Shown: positions 50,764 to 59,804, numbered from the stretch's first letter. The stretch is 64,000 nucleotides of DNA from Bacilli bacterium (GCA_017511805.1 JAFWJA010000015.1:67098-131097), one strand, 5' to 3'. Numbers and translations: made by a program. Notes: generated by a model not told the origin, from the sequence alone.

Positions 50764-53013
50764 ATGAAAAACTCAAGTTTTATAAGGGATTTATTAGTAA
50801 AATTACTTTTAATTGTTATTTTTATATTTTTACTAATGTATTTATTCCCAATGCCAAATTTATCACCATTCTATAATTCAATCTTTAATGATAATGTTCA
50901 AACAATGAAGAATGCAGCTGAAGATTACTACACAACTGAAAGAATGCCTAAAGAAGAAGGTAAATCTACAAAGATGACATTACAAGAAATGTTAGATAAG
51001 AAGTTAGTTCTTCCATTTGTAGATAAGAATAACGAAGCATGTGATGCGAAAAAGTCATATGTAGAAGTTACTAAGACTAAAGATGAATACGAATTAAAAG
51101 TATCATTAACATGTGGTAAAGAATCAGACTACATAATTGAAAAGATTGGATGTTATAATTTCTGTCCAACTGGAACATGTACTTTAGCAGATTTAAAAAA
51201 GAATGATGAAGAACAAAAACCTGTTGAATCTACACCAGTTACTACAAAGACAGATAAAGATGGTAATGTATCAGTAGTTGTTCCTAATGGTAGTTATATA
51301 GTTGAATATGAATATGTTAGAAATAATTATATTGAAAACTGGACTCTAGGTAACTGGAGAAATACTACTGTTGATGAAAACGAAAATGTTAGATTAGCAG
51401 AAACAAGAACACAATATACTGGTCAAAAGAAAGTTAATTCAGGAAGTAGATTATATGAACAAGTTTCTTATGGATATAGAGATAACTGGTCATATGATAA
51501 TAACTGGACAACTGAAGTTAAAACTGAAACAGATAAATTAAAAATCTGGAAAACAAGAACATTATATACAGGTCAAAAAAAGGTTGAAAACAAGAAAACT
51601 GAATATGAACATGTAAAATATGGAATGAAAGATAATTGGACATATGATACTGATTGGACAACTGAAGTTAAAACTCAAACAGACGTATTAAAATTATGGA
51701 AAGAAAGAACATTATATACTGGACAAAAGAGAATAGAAAACAAGACTACAGAATATAGACATGTTAAGTATAAAGATACAGAAACATGGAAAGAAACTGG
51801 TTGGTCTACTAATAAGAAGAAAGAAACAAGTGATGTTAAGTTAGTTGGTACTAGATATACAGTTTCTAAAGATACTACATCTACAACTACATCTTGTACA
51901 AACTATAAAACTGATACAAACTGGTATTCAAGTAAACCAGCTGATACAAGTACAAGAAAATATGATTCAAATCCAGTAAATAGTAAAACAGTTACAGGAA
52001 ACTGGAAAGTAATTAATAACTCATATCCTTCTAGATACGAATTATCTACATATGAAGGAAATAGATGGTATGAATTCTTATATTCTCAATATGAAACATG
52101 TACTTATGCATGTAATGGACAATCTCAAGTTAGAGTATTCTATTATAGAGTATATGAAAGATCATCTAGTAAGATGTATCAATATAGATATTGTACACCT
52201 AAGTCAAGTTCATCAACTACAACTGATACACAAGTTGTAACTGATTTAAAAGCTTGGCAAGATAAAGGTTATAAGTTAGTTAAAACTGAATATAACTATA
52301 AAGTAAAAACAACTACTAGAGAAGTAGTAGATTCTAAATGGACAAATAGTAAGACTAGTCCATCAGGATATGAATATTCTGGTGATACTAGAACAAATAC
52401 TACTTATACATTTGTACAATTAGATAAATGGGTTACTAATAAAGATTTATTAGGTGAATATACATATAATATTAACACTGTTAAACAATATAAGTATGCT
52501 CATAACAATCCAACTAAGTATATAGAAGATACTAAGTGGACTAATAGTAAAACTAGTCCAGCTGGATATCAATATACTGGTAAGAGTAATACTACTACTA
52601 CAGTAAGTTTTGAACCATTAAATAAATATGTAACTAGTTATAGTGAATTAGGTGAATATACATATAACGTTACAACTAAAAAAGAATATAAATATAAATA
52701 TAATAATCCTGAAAGATATCTAAAAGATACTATCTGGACTACAGAAAATGTAGCAAGACCAGGTTATGAATTAACTGGTAATGTTAAAGATACTACTAAG
52801 ACTACATATATCGATTTAGGATACTATGTAAATAGTAGAAGTGAACTTGGTGAATATACTTATAATGTTCAATCAAGAACACAATACAGATATAGATATA
52901 GAGAAGTTACTAATAATAAAGAATATAGATGGGGTACTAAGAATCCAGGTAATGGATTTGAACCAACTGGTAACTCAAGAAAAACTTATGTTTCAGGAAA
53001 TAGACAAAAATAA
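50764..53013 (+). CDS. Large membrane-anchored repeat protein, 749 aa
   Basis: N-terminal membrane helix (about 10-29), then a helix plus Cys-containing module (VQTMKNAAEDYYTTERMP, then SLTCGKESDY; shared with the protein at 47.5 kb) and a linker. Four A repeats of about 50 residues follow (NW-x-x-x-x-W, TRTLYTGQKK), then a central Cys/Ser/Thr-rich part, then B repeats of 66 residues (SPxGY, LGEYTYN). It has no LPxTG anchor and is rich in Tyr, Thr and Trp. More C-ending codons (AAC, TTC) than neighbours suggest high expression. A cell-surface or adhesin-like role is inferred; there is no recognised family. Confidence 0.75.
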   Translation: MKNSSFIRDLLVKLLLIVIFIFLLMYLFPMPNLSPFYNSIFNDNVQTMKNAAEDYYTTERMPKEEGKSTKMTLQEMLDKKLVLPFVDKNNEACDAKKSYVEVTKTKDEYELKVSLTCGKESDYIIEKIGCYNFCPTGTCTLADLKKNDEEQKPVESTPVTTKTDKDGNVSVVVPNGSYIVEYEYVRNNYIENWTLGNWRNTTVDENENVRLAETRTQYTGQKKVNSGSRLYEQVSYGYRDNWSYDNNWTTEVKTETDKLKIWKTRTLYTGQKKVENKKTEYEHVKYGMKDNWTYDTDWTTEVKTQTDVLKLWKERTLYTGQKRIENKTTEYRHVKYKDTETWKETGWSTNKKKETSDVKLVGTRYTVSKDTTSTTTSCTNYKTDTNWYSSKPADTSTRKYDSNPVNSKTVTGNWKVINNSYPSRYELSTYEGNRWYEFLYSQYETCTYACNGQSQVRVFYYRVYERSSSKMYQYRYCTPKSSSSTTTDTQVVTDLKAWQDKGYKLVKTEYNYKVKTTTREVVDSKWTNSKTSPSGYEYSGDTRTNTTYTFVQLDKWVTNKDLLGEYTYNINTVKQYKYAHNNPTKYIEDTKWTNSKTSPAGYQYTGKSNTTTTVSFEPLNKYVTSYSELGEYTYNVTTKKEYKYKYNNPERYLKDTIWTTENVARPGYELTGNVKDTTKTTYIDLGYYVNSRSELGEYTYNVQSRTQYRYRYREVTNNKEYRWGTKNPGNGFEPTGNSRKTYVSGNRQK
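51307..51861 (+). repeat. A repeats: about 3.7 tandem units of 150 bases
   Basis: Units start at 51307, 51454, 51604 and 51754 (147, 150, 150 bases and a partial). Each encodes YExV...NW....W...TRTLYTGQKK. Diverged at DNA level, so old duplications. Confidence 0.85.
52330..53013 (+). repeat. B repeats: about 3.4 tandem units of 198 bases
   Basis: Units start at 52330, 52528, 52726 and 52924, exactly 198 bases apart, with a partial last unit. Each encodes D(S/T)xWT...GY.(Y/L)(S/T)G...LGEYTYN...Y(K/R)Y. Confidence 0.88.
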
Positions 53014-53038
53014 GCGATTTAATCGCTTATTTTTTTTG
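53006..53038 (+). terminator. Terminator after the repeat protein gene
   Basis: AAAAATAAGCGAT pairs with ATCGCTTATTTTT, then T run. Confidence 0.88.
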
Positions 53039-53072
53039 TTATATGATACAATGTAAGAAAGGAGGTATTAAT

Positions 53073-55232
53073 ATGACAATAGATGTATTAGTAGAAATAA
53101 ATTTAAATAAAAAAGATAAAACTTTTACTTATTTAGTACCTGATAAATTTAAAGAAGATATATCTATTGGTAAAAGAGTATTAGTGCCTTTTGGAAAACA
53201 AGTACTTGAAGGTTTTATACTAGGTATAGGTAATGATAAAAGTATTGATTTAAAAGAAATAATAGATGTTATAGATAAAGAAGCAATACTTAATAAAGAG
53301 TTAATAGAACTAGGTAAAAAGATTAGTGAAGATACTGTATCTAATTTAGTATCAGTTTATCAATCTATGTTACCAAAGGGATATAAAGCTTCTAAAAAGA
53401 GTACATTAAAAGAAAAAACAGTTATTTATATTAAGATTAATGCTAAAAATGAAGTACTAGATTATATAGCTAGTACTAAATCAGTAAAACAAAAAGAAGT
53501 ACTAGAACAATTATTAGTAACTGATTTACCTTTAAAAGAACTTAATTCTAGTGTTAATACACTTATTAGTAAAGGATTAGTTTCTAAGTATTTTAAAGAG
53601 GAATATAGACTTAAAACTGATAATGTAGAGCATGTTGTTAAAGAATTAAATAAGGACCAAATAAATGCCTATAATCAGATAATAAATAGTGATAAAGATA
53701 TAATACTATTAAATGGAGTAACTGGTTCAGGTAAGACAGAAATATATATGTCTTTAATAGATAAAGTACTAAGTTTAGGTAAAGAAGCTATTATGCTTGT
53801 ACCTGAAATAAGTTTAACACCTCAAATAATAGATAGATTTAAATCTCATTTTAAAGAAGAAATAGCAATACTTCATAGTGCACTTTCTGATGGAGAAAGA
53901 TATGATGAATATAAAAAGATATTAAAAAAAGAAGTTAAAATAGTTGTAGGAGCTAGATCTGCGATATTCGCACCATTTACTAATATAGGAATAATAATTA
54001 TTGATGAAGAGCATTCTAATACATATAAACAAGATCATAATCCTAGGTATAGTGCAATAGAAGTAGCGTTTTTAAGAGGTAAATATCATAACGCTAAAGT
54101 AATACTAGGTTCAGCAACTCCAACAATTGAAAGTTATGCTAGAAGTAAAAAAGGGTATTATGGTTTAGTAGAATTAAAGAAACGCGCTAATAATGCAGTT
54201 TTACCTATTGTTAATATAGTAGATATGACTAAAGAAATAAGAAAAGGTAATAAATTATTTTCAAAAGAACTATTATTATCAATAGAAGATAGATTAAATA
54301 AGAAAGAACAAATATTATTATTAATAAATAAAAGAGGATATTCTAATTATTTAATGTGTGAAAACTGTGGTTCAGTTAAAAAATGTCCACATTGTGATAT
54401 TACTCTTACTTATCATAAAACTAGTGATATGAATAGATGTCACTATTGTGGTTATGCAGAAAATAATACTAATATATGTCCTGAATGTAAAACAAATAGT
54501 CTTAGACAAATGGGATATGGTACTGAAAAAGTAGAAGAAGAATTAATAAAACTATTTCCTTCAATTAAAACACTTAGAATGGATATAGATACTACTACTA
54601 AAAAGGGTTCTCATAAAGAAATAATTAATAGTTTTATGAATCATGAAGCAGATGCTCTTATAGGCACTCAAATGATTGCTAAAGGACTAGATTTTCCATT
54701 AGTAACACTAGTAGGAGTAATAAATGCTGATACTATACTAAATTTACCTGATTTTAGATCATGCGAAAAAACATATGATTTACTTTCTCAAGTATCAGGT
54801 AGAGCAGGTAGATCTAATTTACCAGGTAAAGTAATAATACAAACATATAATCCGGATAATTATGCGATTAAACTATCTAAAACTCATAATTATGAAGAAT
54901 ATTATAATGAAGAGATAAAAATTAGAAAGAAATTATATTATCCTCCATATTCTTTTATTGCTCTTATTAAAATAGGAGGGAAAGACTTTAAAGAAACTAT
55001 TAATGAATCTAATAAAATAGGAGACTATATTAGAAAGAAAGTAAAAGAAGAAGTAGTACTAGGACCATCAGTAGGTTCTGTATCTAAAATAAATAATGTT
55101 TATTACTTTGAAATAATAATAAAATATAGGAATAAAGAACTAGTAATAGATTTATTAAATGAGATTAAAATATTAACTGAAAATAATAAAAAAATAAAAG
55201 TAGAATTTGACATAAATCCCAATAGTTTTTAA
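53073..55232 (+). CDS. priA: Primosomal helicase PriA
   Basis: Restarts stalled replication forks by recognising fork structures and recruiting DnaB, DnaD and DnaI. The 719-aa protein has an N-terminal DNA-binding domain, helicase Walker A GVTGSGKTE, Walker B DEEH, two zinc-binding pairs (CENCGSVKKCPHCD and CHYCGYAENNTNICPEC), and C-terminal motifs LIGTQMIAKGLDFP and QVSGRAGR. The frame opens upstream, but AAAGGAGG stands before the ATG at 53073. dnaB and dnaI of the same pathway are at 13-15 kb. Confidence 0.96.
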   Translation: MTIDVLVEINLNKKDKTFTYLVPDKFKEDISIGKRVLVPFGKQVLEGFILGIGNDKSIDLKEIIDVIDKEAILNKELIELGKKISEDTVSNLVSVYQSMLPKGYKASKKSTLKEKTVIYIKINAKNEVLDYIASTKSVKQKEVLEQLLVTDLPLKELNSSVNTLISKGLVSKYFKEEYRLKTDNVEHVVKELNKDQINAYNQIINSDKDIILLNGVTGSGKTEIYMSLIDKVLSLGKEAIMLVPEISLTPQIIDRFKSHFKEEIAILHSALSDGERYDEYKKILKKEVKIVVGARSAIFAPFTNIGIIIIDEEHSNTYKQDHNPRYSAIEVAFLRGKYHNAKVILGSATPTIESYARSKKGYYGLVELKKRANNAVLPIVNIVDMTKEIRKGNKLFSKELLLSIEDRLNKKEQILLLINKRGYSNYLMCENCGSVKKCPHCDITLTYHKTSDMNRCHYCGYAENNTNICPECKTNSLRQMGYGTEKVEEELIKLFPSIKTLRMDIDTTTKKGSHKEIINSFMNHEADALIGTQMIAKGLDFPLVTLVGVINADTILNLPDFRSCEKTYDLLSQVSGRAGRSNLPGKVIIQTYNPDNYAIKLSKTHNYEEYYNEEIKIRKKLYYPPYSFIALIKIGGKDFKETINESNKIGDYIRKKVKEEVVLGPSVGSVSKINNVYYFEIIIKYRNKELVIDLLNEIKILTENNKKIKVEFDINPNSF

Positions 55233-55235
55233 TGA

Positions 55236-55262
55236 AAATACCTTGTAAAAGGTATTTTCTTA
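55236..55262 (+). terminator. Terminator after priA
   Basis: AAAATACCTT pairs with AAGGTATTTT around GTAA, followed by a T-rich stretch. Confidence 0.75.
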
Positions 55263-55265
55263 TGC

Positions 55266-55383
55266 TATAATATGTTTGCTTTTTATAAAAAAATGCACAA
55301 ATATTGATTTATGAACCGAGTGCTAGTAATAGTGGGGATTAAAGAAGAGATATTTGGAAGTGAAACAAAAGGAGGAATTTTTT
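55266..55383 (+). promoter_or_regulatory. rpsB promoter -10 and 5' leader
   Basis: TATAAT at 55266-55271, then a leader of about 105 bases with GAACCGAGTGCTAGTAATAG and no coding sequence, ending in AAAGGAGG. Such leaders before rpsB can bind S2 and control the operon; I did not establish a fold here. Confidence 0.5.
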
Positions 55384-56451
55384 ATGTCAGTAGTTTCAAT
55401 GAGCTATTTATTAGAAGCAGGTGTTCATTTTGGTCATCAAACTAAAAGATGGAATCCAAAAATGAAAGAGTATATTTATACATCTAGAGAAGATATTTAC
55501 ATTATCGATTTACAAAAAACAGTTGTAAAAATCGAAGAAGCTTATGCAGCTTTAAAAGAAATCGCAGCAAACGGTGGAAAGGTACTATTCGTTGGTACTA
55601 AGAAACAAGCACAAGAAGCAACTATGGAAGAAGCAACTAGAACAGACAGTTATTATATAACTGAAAGATGGTTAGGTGGAACATTAACTAACTTTAGAAC
55701 AATCAGAAAGAGAATTAACAGACTTGATCAAATTGAAAAGATGGAAGAAAATGGTACATTTGATGTATTACCTAAAAAAGAAGTATTAAAAATCAAGAAA
55801 GAATATGATAAATTATTAACATACTTTGCTGGTGTTAGAGAAATGAAGAAATTACCAGATGCTATGGTAATTGTTGATCCTAAGAAAGAATACAATGCAA
55901 TTAGAGAAGCACATAAATTAGGTATTCCAGTATTTGGTATTGTTGATACAAACTGTGATCCAGAAGATTTAGATTATCCAATTCCAGGAAATGATGATGC
56001 AGTTAGAGCTATTAAAGTAGTTTTAGGTGTTTTAGCTAATGCTATTGCAGAAGCAACTGGAAAAGAAATGGTAGATTATATTACTGAAGAAGATAAAGAA
56101 GTTGAAGAAAAAGCAGCTAAGAGTGAAAAGAAAGAATTAAAATCTGAAGCTGAACCAGTAGTAGAAGAAAAGAAAACTACAAAGAAAGAAACTAAAAAAG
56201 AAGAAAAAGTAGAAAAAGAAGTTAAAGAAGTTAAAGAAGATAAAAAGGAAGAAAAGAAAACAACTAAGAAAGCTACAAAGAAAGAAGAAGTAAAAGAAGA
56301 AAAAACAGCTAAGAAAACTGCTAAAAAAGAAGAAAAAGTTGATTTATCTAAATTAACAGTTGCTGAATTAAAAGAAATGGCAAAAGAAAAGGGAATTGAA
56401 GGTTATACTAAACTTAAGAAAGCTGAATTAGTAGAAGTTTTAAATAAATAA
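55384..56451 (+). CDS. rpsB: 30S ribosomal protein S2 with Lys/Glu linker and Rho_N/SAP-like tail
   Basis: In the 355-aa protein residues 1 to about 235 are normal S2 ([37 protein letters not shown], then [20 protein letters not shown]). Then comes an extra 120 residues: about 80 of Lys/Glu/Thr low complexity, then [20 protein letters not shown] and a [10 protein letters not shown] end (319-355), which is the Rho_N/SAP-like helical pattern for nucleic-acid binding. Typical S2 is about 250 aa. AAAGGAGG stands before the ATG. tsf follows in the same operon. Confidence 0.93.
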   Translation: MSVVSMSYLLEAGVHFGHQTKRWNPKMKEYIYTSREDIYIIDLQKTVVKIEEAYAALKEIAANGGKVLFVGTKKQAQEATMEEATRTDSYYITERWLGGTLTNFRTIRKRINRLDQIEKMEENGTFDVLPKKEVLKIKKEYDKLLTYFAGVREMKKLPDAMVIVDPKKEYNAIREAHKLGIPVFGIVDTNCDPEDLDYPIPGNDDAVRAIKVVLGVLANAIAEATGKEMVDYITEEDKEVEEKAAKSEKKELKSEAEPVVEEKKTTKKETKKEEKVEKEVKEVKEDKKEEKKTTKKATKKEEVKEEKTAKKTAKKEEKVDLSKLTVAELKEMAKEKGIEGYTKLKKAELVEVLNK

Positions 56452-56467
56452 TAAGGAGAGTATAAGT

Positions 56468-57337
56468 ATGGATGCAAGTTTAATTAAAAAATTAAAAGAT
56501 ATGACTAATGCTGGATTAATGGATTGTAAGAAAGCATTAGAAGCTAGTAATGAAAATATAGATGAAGCTGTTAAATGGTTAAGAGAAAAAGGAATTAGTA
56601 AAGCAGCTAAGAAAGCTGATAGAATAGCAGCAGAAGGATCATCAAAAGTTATAGTTGATGGAAATAATGCAGTTATTTTAGAAGTAAACTGTGAAACAGA
56701 CTTTGTTTCAGCTAATGAAAAATTTACTTCATTAATTGATAGAATTGCTAATGCAATATTAAAAAGTGATGTTAAAACAGTTGAAGAAGTTTTAGAATTA
56801 CCATCAGAAGAAGGAACTGTTAATGATGATATTATTAACGTTACTGCTACTATGGGAGAAAAGATTAGTTTTAGAAGATTTACTAAATTAACTAAATCTG
56901 ATAATGAAGTATTTGGTAAATACATTCATATGGGAGGAAAAATATCTACTTTAGTATTACTTGAAGGAGATAAAGAAGAAGTAGCTAATGATGTAGCAAT
57001 GCATTTAGCAGCTATGAATCCTAAATATGTTAGTAGAGATGTAGTTCCAGCATCTGAAATAGAAGAAGAAGCAAAGGTATTAAAAGAACAAGCTATTAAT
57101 GAAGGTAAATCACCTGAAATAGCAGAAAAGATGGTTCAAGGAAGAATTAATAAGTTCTATAAAGATATAGTTATAACTGAACAAGAATTTGTTAAGAATC
57201 CAGATGTAACCGTTGGTACTTACTTAAAGAATAATTCTTGTACTTTAAAAGATATGGTTAGATTTGAAGTAGGAGAAGGAATCGAAAAGAAAGAAGAAAA
57301 CTTTGCTGAAGAAGTTGCTAAGCAAATAAATGGATAA
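56468..57337 (+). CDS. tsf: Translation elongation factor EF-Ts
   Basis: Exchanges GDP for GTP on EF-Tu. In the 289-aa protein the N-terminal UBA-like region KKLKDMTNAGLMDCKKALEA and the family signature EVNCETDFVSANEKF are present; the core and C-terminal module are full length. AAGGAG stands before the ATG. The usual next gene pyrH is absent; two unknown anchored proteins stand between tsf and frr. Confidence 0.97.
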   Translation: MDASLIKKLKDMTNAGLMDCKKALEASNENIDEAVKWLREKGISKAAKKADRIAAEGSSKVIVDGNNAVILEVNCETDFVSANEKFTSLIDRIANAILKSDVKTVEEVLELPSEEGTVNDDIINVTATMGEKISFRRFTKLTKSDNEVFGKYIHMGGKISTLVLLEGDKEEVANDVAMHLAAMNPKYVSRDVVPASEIEEEAKVLKEQAINEGKSPEIAEKMVQGRINKFYKDIVITEQEFVKNPDVTVGTYLKNNSCTLKDMVRFEVGEGIEKKEENFAEEVAKQING

Positions 57338-57359
57338 GTGTAAACTTATCTGTTTTTTT
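57332..57359 (+). terminator. Terminator overlapping the tsf stop
   Basis: GATAAGT (57333-57339) pairs with ACTTATC (57344-57350), then TGTTTTTTT. Nearly the same cassette follows the next gene. Confidence 0.8.
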
Positions 57360-57387
57360 ATGTTATAATTAGTATAGAGGTGAAATT

Positions 57388-57861
57388 ATGAATAATAAAA
57401 TAAAAATACTTATAGGAGTGCTTTTAGTTGCGATAATATCTATATTAGCAATAGTTTTAATACCAAAAAATAAAGAATATGGTGATATAGAATCATTTAC
57501 ATATAATTTTGGTTCAGGTGAAGGATCATATTATGAATTTAATATAAATATTGAAAATGATAAATATATATTTACTGGTAAAGGATATAGCTCTTCAGAT
57601 TTAAATATAAAGAAGGAATTAAGTACTTCTGATATGAAAGAATTATCAAATATTATTAAGGATAATAATATAACTAGTTGGGATGGGTTTGATAGAGAAA
57701 AAAAAGATATCTTAGATGGTGATAGTTTTAAACTTATTGTTAAATATAAAAATGGAGAAAAAATAGTAGCTAATGGTTATATGTTATATCCAGATAATTA
57801 TAGAGAAGCATCTAAAAAACTAGAAGAGTTTTTATTCAAAATTAGTGGAATTGAAGAGTAG
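57388..57861 (+). CDS. Unknown membrane-anchored protein, 157 aa
   Basis: An N-terminal membrane helix (about residues 7-27, LIGVLLVAIISILAIVLIP) leads to a small outside domain with beta-rich pattern (SYYEFNINIENDKYIFTGKG, FKLIVKYKNGEKIV). No lipobox. No recognised family. GAGGTGAA stands before the ATG. Located between tsf and frr. Confidence 0.65.
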   Translation: MNNKIKILIGVLLVAIISILAIVLIPKNKEYGDIESFTYNFGSGEGSYYEFNINIENDKYIFTGKGYSSSDLNIKKELSTSDMKELSNIIKDNNITSWDGFDREKKDILDGDSFKLIVKYKNGEKIVANGYMLYPDNYREASKKLEEFLFKISGIEE

Positions 57862-57886
57862 ATAAGTGCAAACTTATCTATTTTTT
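57860..57886 (+). terminator. Terminator overlapping the stop of the 157-aa gene
   Basis: AGATAAGT (57860-57867) pairs with ACTTATCT (57872-57879), then T run; near copy of the tsf terminator. Confidence 0.85.
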
Positions 57887-57909
57887 GTTATAATTAAGTA
57901 GGTGATTAT

Positions 57910-58545
57910 ATGAAAAAGAGATTATTGTTTTTAATAGGTTTTATCTTTTTATTAACAGGTTGTTTTGATAATCCAGAAGTAGAACCTACATCTGAATCTT
58001 TAAAAGATAATATTGAAGTAAAAACAGAAAAGTATTTAGATAAAGAATTATTATTCTTAAAGAATAACAATAAGAAAAATGTATCAATAAATATTGAAAT
58101 AGATTATTTAAATGATGAAGATACAATAATATATAATGAAGCTAAGAATATATTATCAGTTTCCTCTAATAGTGAAATAGTAATAAAAGTTGATAATGTA
58201 CCTGATGATTATAAAGATATGAAAATAGATTATGATGTAACAATTCCGGGATATATAGAAGATTATGTTGATAGTATTGAAATAACTAGAACAAGGGGTC
58301 AAACAGTAAAGGCAGAAGTAAAGAATAAAGGTGATAATACTATTAATAATATTTCTTTAGGGACTGTTTATTACAAAAATAAAAAAATTGTTGGTTATGA
58401 TGAGGAAGTTATACTTGATTTAAAGTCTAATGCTAAAGAAAACGTTGATTTTTTTAATCCAATGGATAAAAATCATGAATTTATTACTTATGATGATTAT
58501 AAAATATATATAAATTATGCTTATTCATTTGATTACAATAATTAA
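57910..58545 (+). CDS. Unknown lipoprotein, 211 aa
   Basis: Signal peptide with lipobox LLTGC (Cys at about residue 18), a Glu/Pro/Thr linker, then what looks like two beta-sandwich-like stretches (NVSINIEIDYLNDEDTII and TVKAEVKNKGDNTINNISLG), similar in pattern to domains that hold cell-surface proteins. No named family. GGTGAT stands before the ATG. Confidence 0.75.
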   Translation: MKKRLLFLIGFIFLLTGCFDNPEVEPTSESLKDNIEVKTEKYLDKELLFLKNNNKKNVSINIEIDYLNDEDTIIYNEAKNILSVSSNSEIVIKVDNVPDDYKDMKIDYDVTIPGYIEDYVDSIEITRTRGQTVKAEVKNKGDNTINNISLGTVYYKNKKIVGYDEEVILDLKSNAKENVDFFNPMDKNHEFITYDDYKIYINYAYSFDYNN

Positions 58546-58600
58546 TCTTGAAATAAGAAATTATGTGTAGTAAAATATAGTTAGTGAAAGGATGAAAAAA

Positions 58601-59143
58601 ATGGACGATATTTTATTAATTGCGGAAGAAGAAATGGAGAAAGCTATCAATACTTATAAAGATAGATTAACTAATATTAGAGCAGGAAGAGCAAATCCTT
58701 CTATGTTAGATAGTGTTAAGGTTGAATATTATGGAGCTTTAACACCACTTAATCAACTTGCGAATGTTTCAGTACCTGAAGCTAGAAAGTTACAAATTAA
58801 ACCTTTTGATAAGAGTTGTTTAGCAGATATAGAAAAAGGTATTTATGAAGCTAATCTTGGTTTAACTCCAAATAATACTGGAGATTGTATTTTTATTACT
58901 ATTCCAGAATTAACTGAAGATAGAAGAAGAGAATTAGTTAAACAAGCTAAAGGTATCGCAGAAGATGCTAAAATAGCTTTAAGAAAAGCTAGACAAGAAG
59001 CTAATGATGATATTAAAAAACTTGAATTAAATGAAGATGAAGAAAAAAGATCATTAAATGAAATTCAAGAATTAATTAATAAATATAATAAAAAAGTAGA
59101 AGATATAGCTGCTGAAAAAGAAAACGAATTAATGACTATTTAA
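58601..59143 (+). CDS. frr: Ribosome recycling factor
   Basis: Splits the ribosome after termination together with EF-G. The 180-aa protein has the family pattern: ITNIRAGRANP-type segment (LTNIRAGRANPSMLD), VEYYGALTPLNQLA, IKPFDK, LGLTPNN and ELTEDRRRELVKQAK. ATG codons at 58592 and 58601 are both possible; GAAAGG has normal spacing only for 58601. The gene end forms part of a terminator. Confidence 0.96.
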   Translation: MDDILLIAEEEMEKAINTYKDRLTNIRAGRANPSMLDSVKVEYYGALTPLNQLANVSVPEARKLQIKPFDKSCLADIEKGIYEANLGLTPNNTGDCIFITIPELTEDRRRELVKQAKGIAEDAKIALRKARQEANDDIKKLELNEDEEKRSLNEIQELINKYNKKVEDIAAEKENELMTI

Positions 59144-59165
59144 GTGCTTTTAAGCACTTTTTTAA
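59142..59165 (+). terminator. Terminator overlapping the frr stop
   Basis: AAGTGCTT (59142-59149) pairs with AAGCACTT (59152-59159), then T. The final TAA of frr lies at its foot. Confidence 0.8.
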
Positions 59166-59200
59166 TTTTTATGCATAGATTATTATCAAGGAGTGATAAT

Positions 59201-59719
59201 ATGTCTACATATAAAGAAATTGTTACAAAAGCTGTAATTGGTAAAGGAAAGAAGTATTTTAAGAATAAATATACTCTTGAAGCTAGTGAGAAACCATCTA
59301 CTATACTAGGTTGCTGGATTATTAATAATAAGTTTAATGGAAAATTAGATAATAATGATGCATTAGTTACTGGTTCATTTGATATTAATATTTGGTATTC
59401 AACAGATAATGATACTAGAACAAATGTTATTAAAGAAACAATAAATTATAGTGATTTAATAAATATTAAGTCAAAAATAGATACTAATTTAAATGATGCA
59501 GAAATAATAGTTAAAGCATTAAGACAACCAGAATGTGTAAATGTAAATATTAATAATAATGAGATAGATTTTGAGATAGAGAAGGAAATAGGTATAGAAG
59601 TAGTAGGAGATACTATGATAAAGATACTTACTGAAGATAATGAAGATGAATGGGAAAATTTTGATGATGATCTTAATAAAAAAATAGATGAAGAAGTAAA
59701 AGAAGATTTTATTGAATAA
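59201..59719 (+). CDS. cotE: Outer spore coat morphogenetic protein CotE
   Basis: In Bacillus, CotE directs assembly of the outer spore coat. The 172-aa protein closely follows it: the start MSTYKEIVTKAVIGKGKKY, then KPSTILGCWIINNKFNG, a FDINIWYSTDNDTRT stretch, KALRQPECVNVNI, IEVVGDTMIKI and the acidic Asp/Glu-Trp tail (EDEWENFDDDL). AAGGAG stands before the ATG at 59201. In Bacillus cotE lies near mutS; here it follows frr with its own terminator. A strong sign that the lineage has, or had, a Bacillus-type spore coat. Confidence 0.93.
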   Translation: MSTYKEIVTKAVIGKGKKYFKNKYTLEASEKPSTILGCWIINNKFNGKLDNNDALVTGSFDINIWYSTDNDTRTNVIKETINYSDLINIKSKIDTNLNDAEIIVKALRQPECVNVNINNNEIDFEIEKEIGIEVVGDTMIKILTEDNEDEWENFDDDLNKKIDEEVKEDFIE

Positions 59720-59744
59720 AAATAGTCAACAGACTATTTTTTTT
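59718..59744 (+). terminator. Terminator after cotE
   Basis: AAAATAGTC pairs with GACTATTTT around AACA, then T run. Confidence 0.85.
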
Positions 59745-59804
59745 GGCTATTCGATTGAAAAAAATGTCATAATTTGTTATTATTAAATTAAGGAGGTATA
59801 TAGT

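Noticed and set aside
51307-53013. CRISPR array
   Set aside because: The repeats are 150 and 198 bases, diverged and coding in one frame; no short identical repeats with spacers, and no cas genes.
56440-56925. Antisense reading frame over tsf (161 aa)
   Set aside because: Long only because tsf codons avoid its stops; tsf is certain.
59170-59185. Sigma-E-type -10 (CATAGATT) before cotE
   Set aside because: It would place the transcript start at the ribosome binding site, and no -35 partner is clear.
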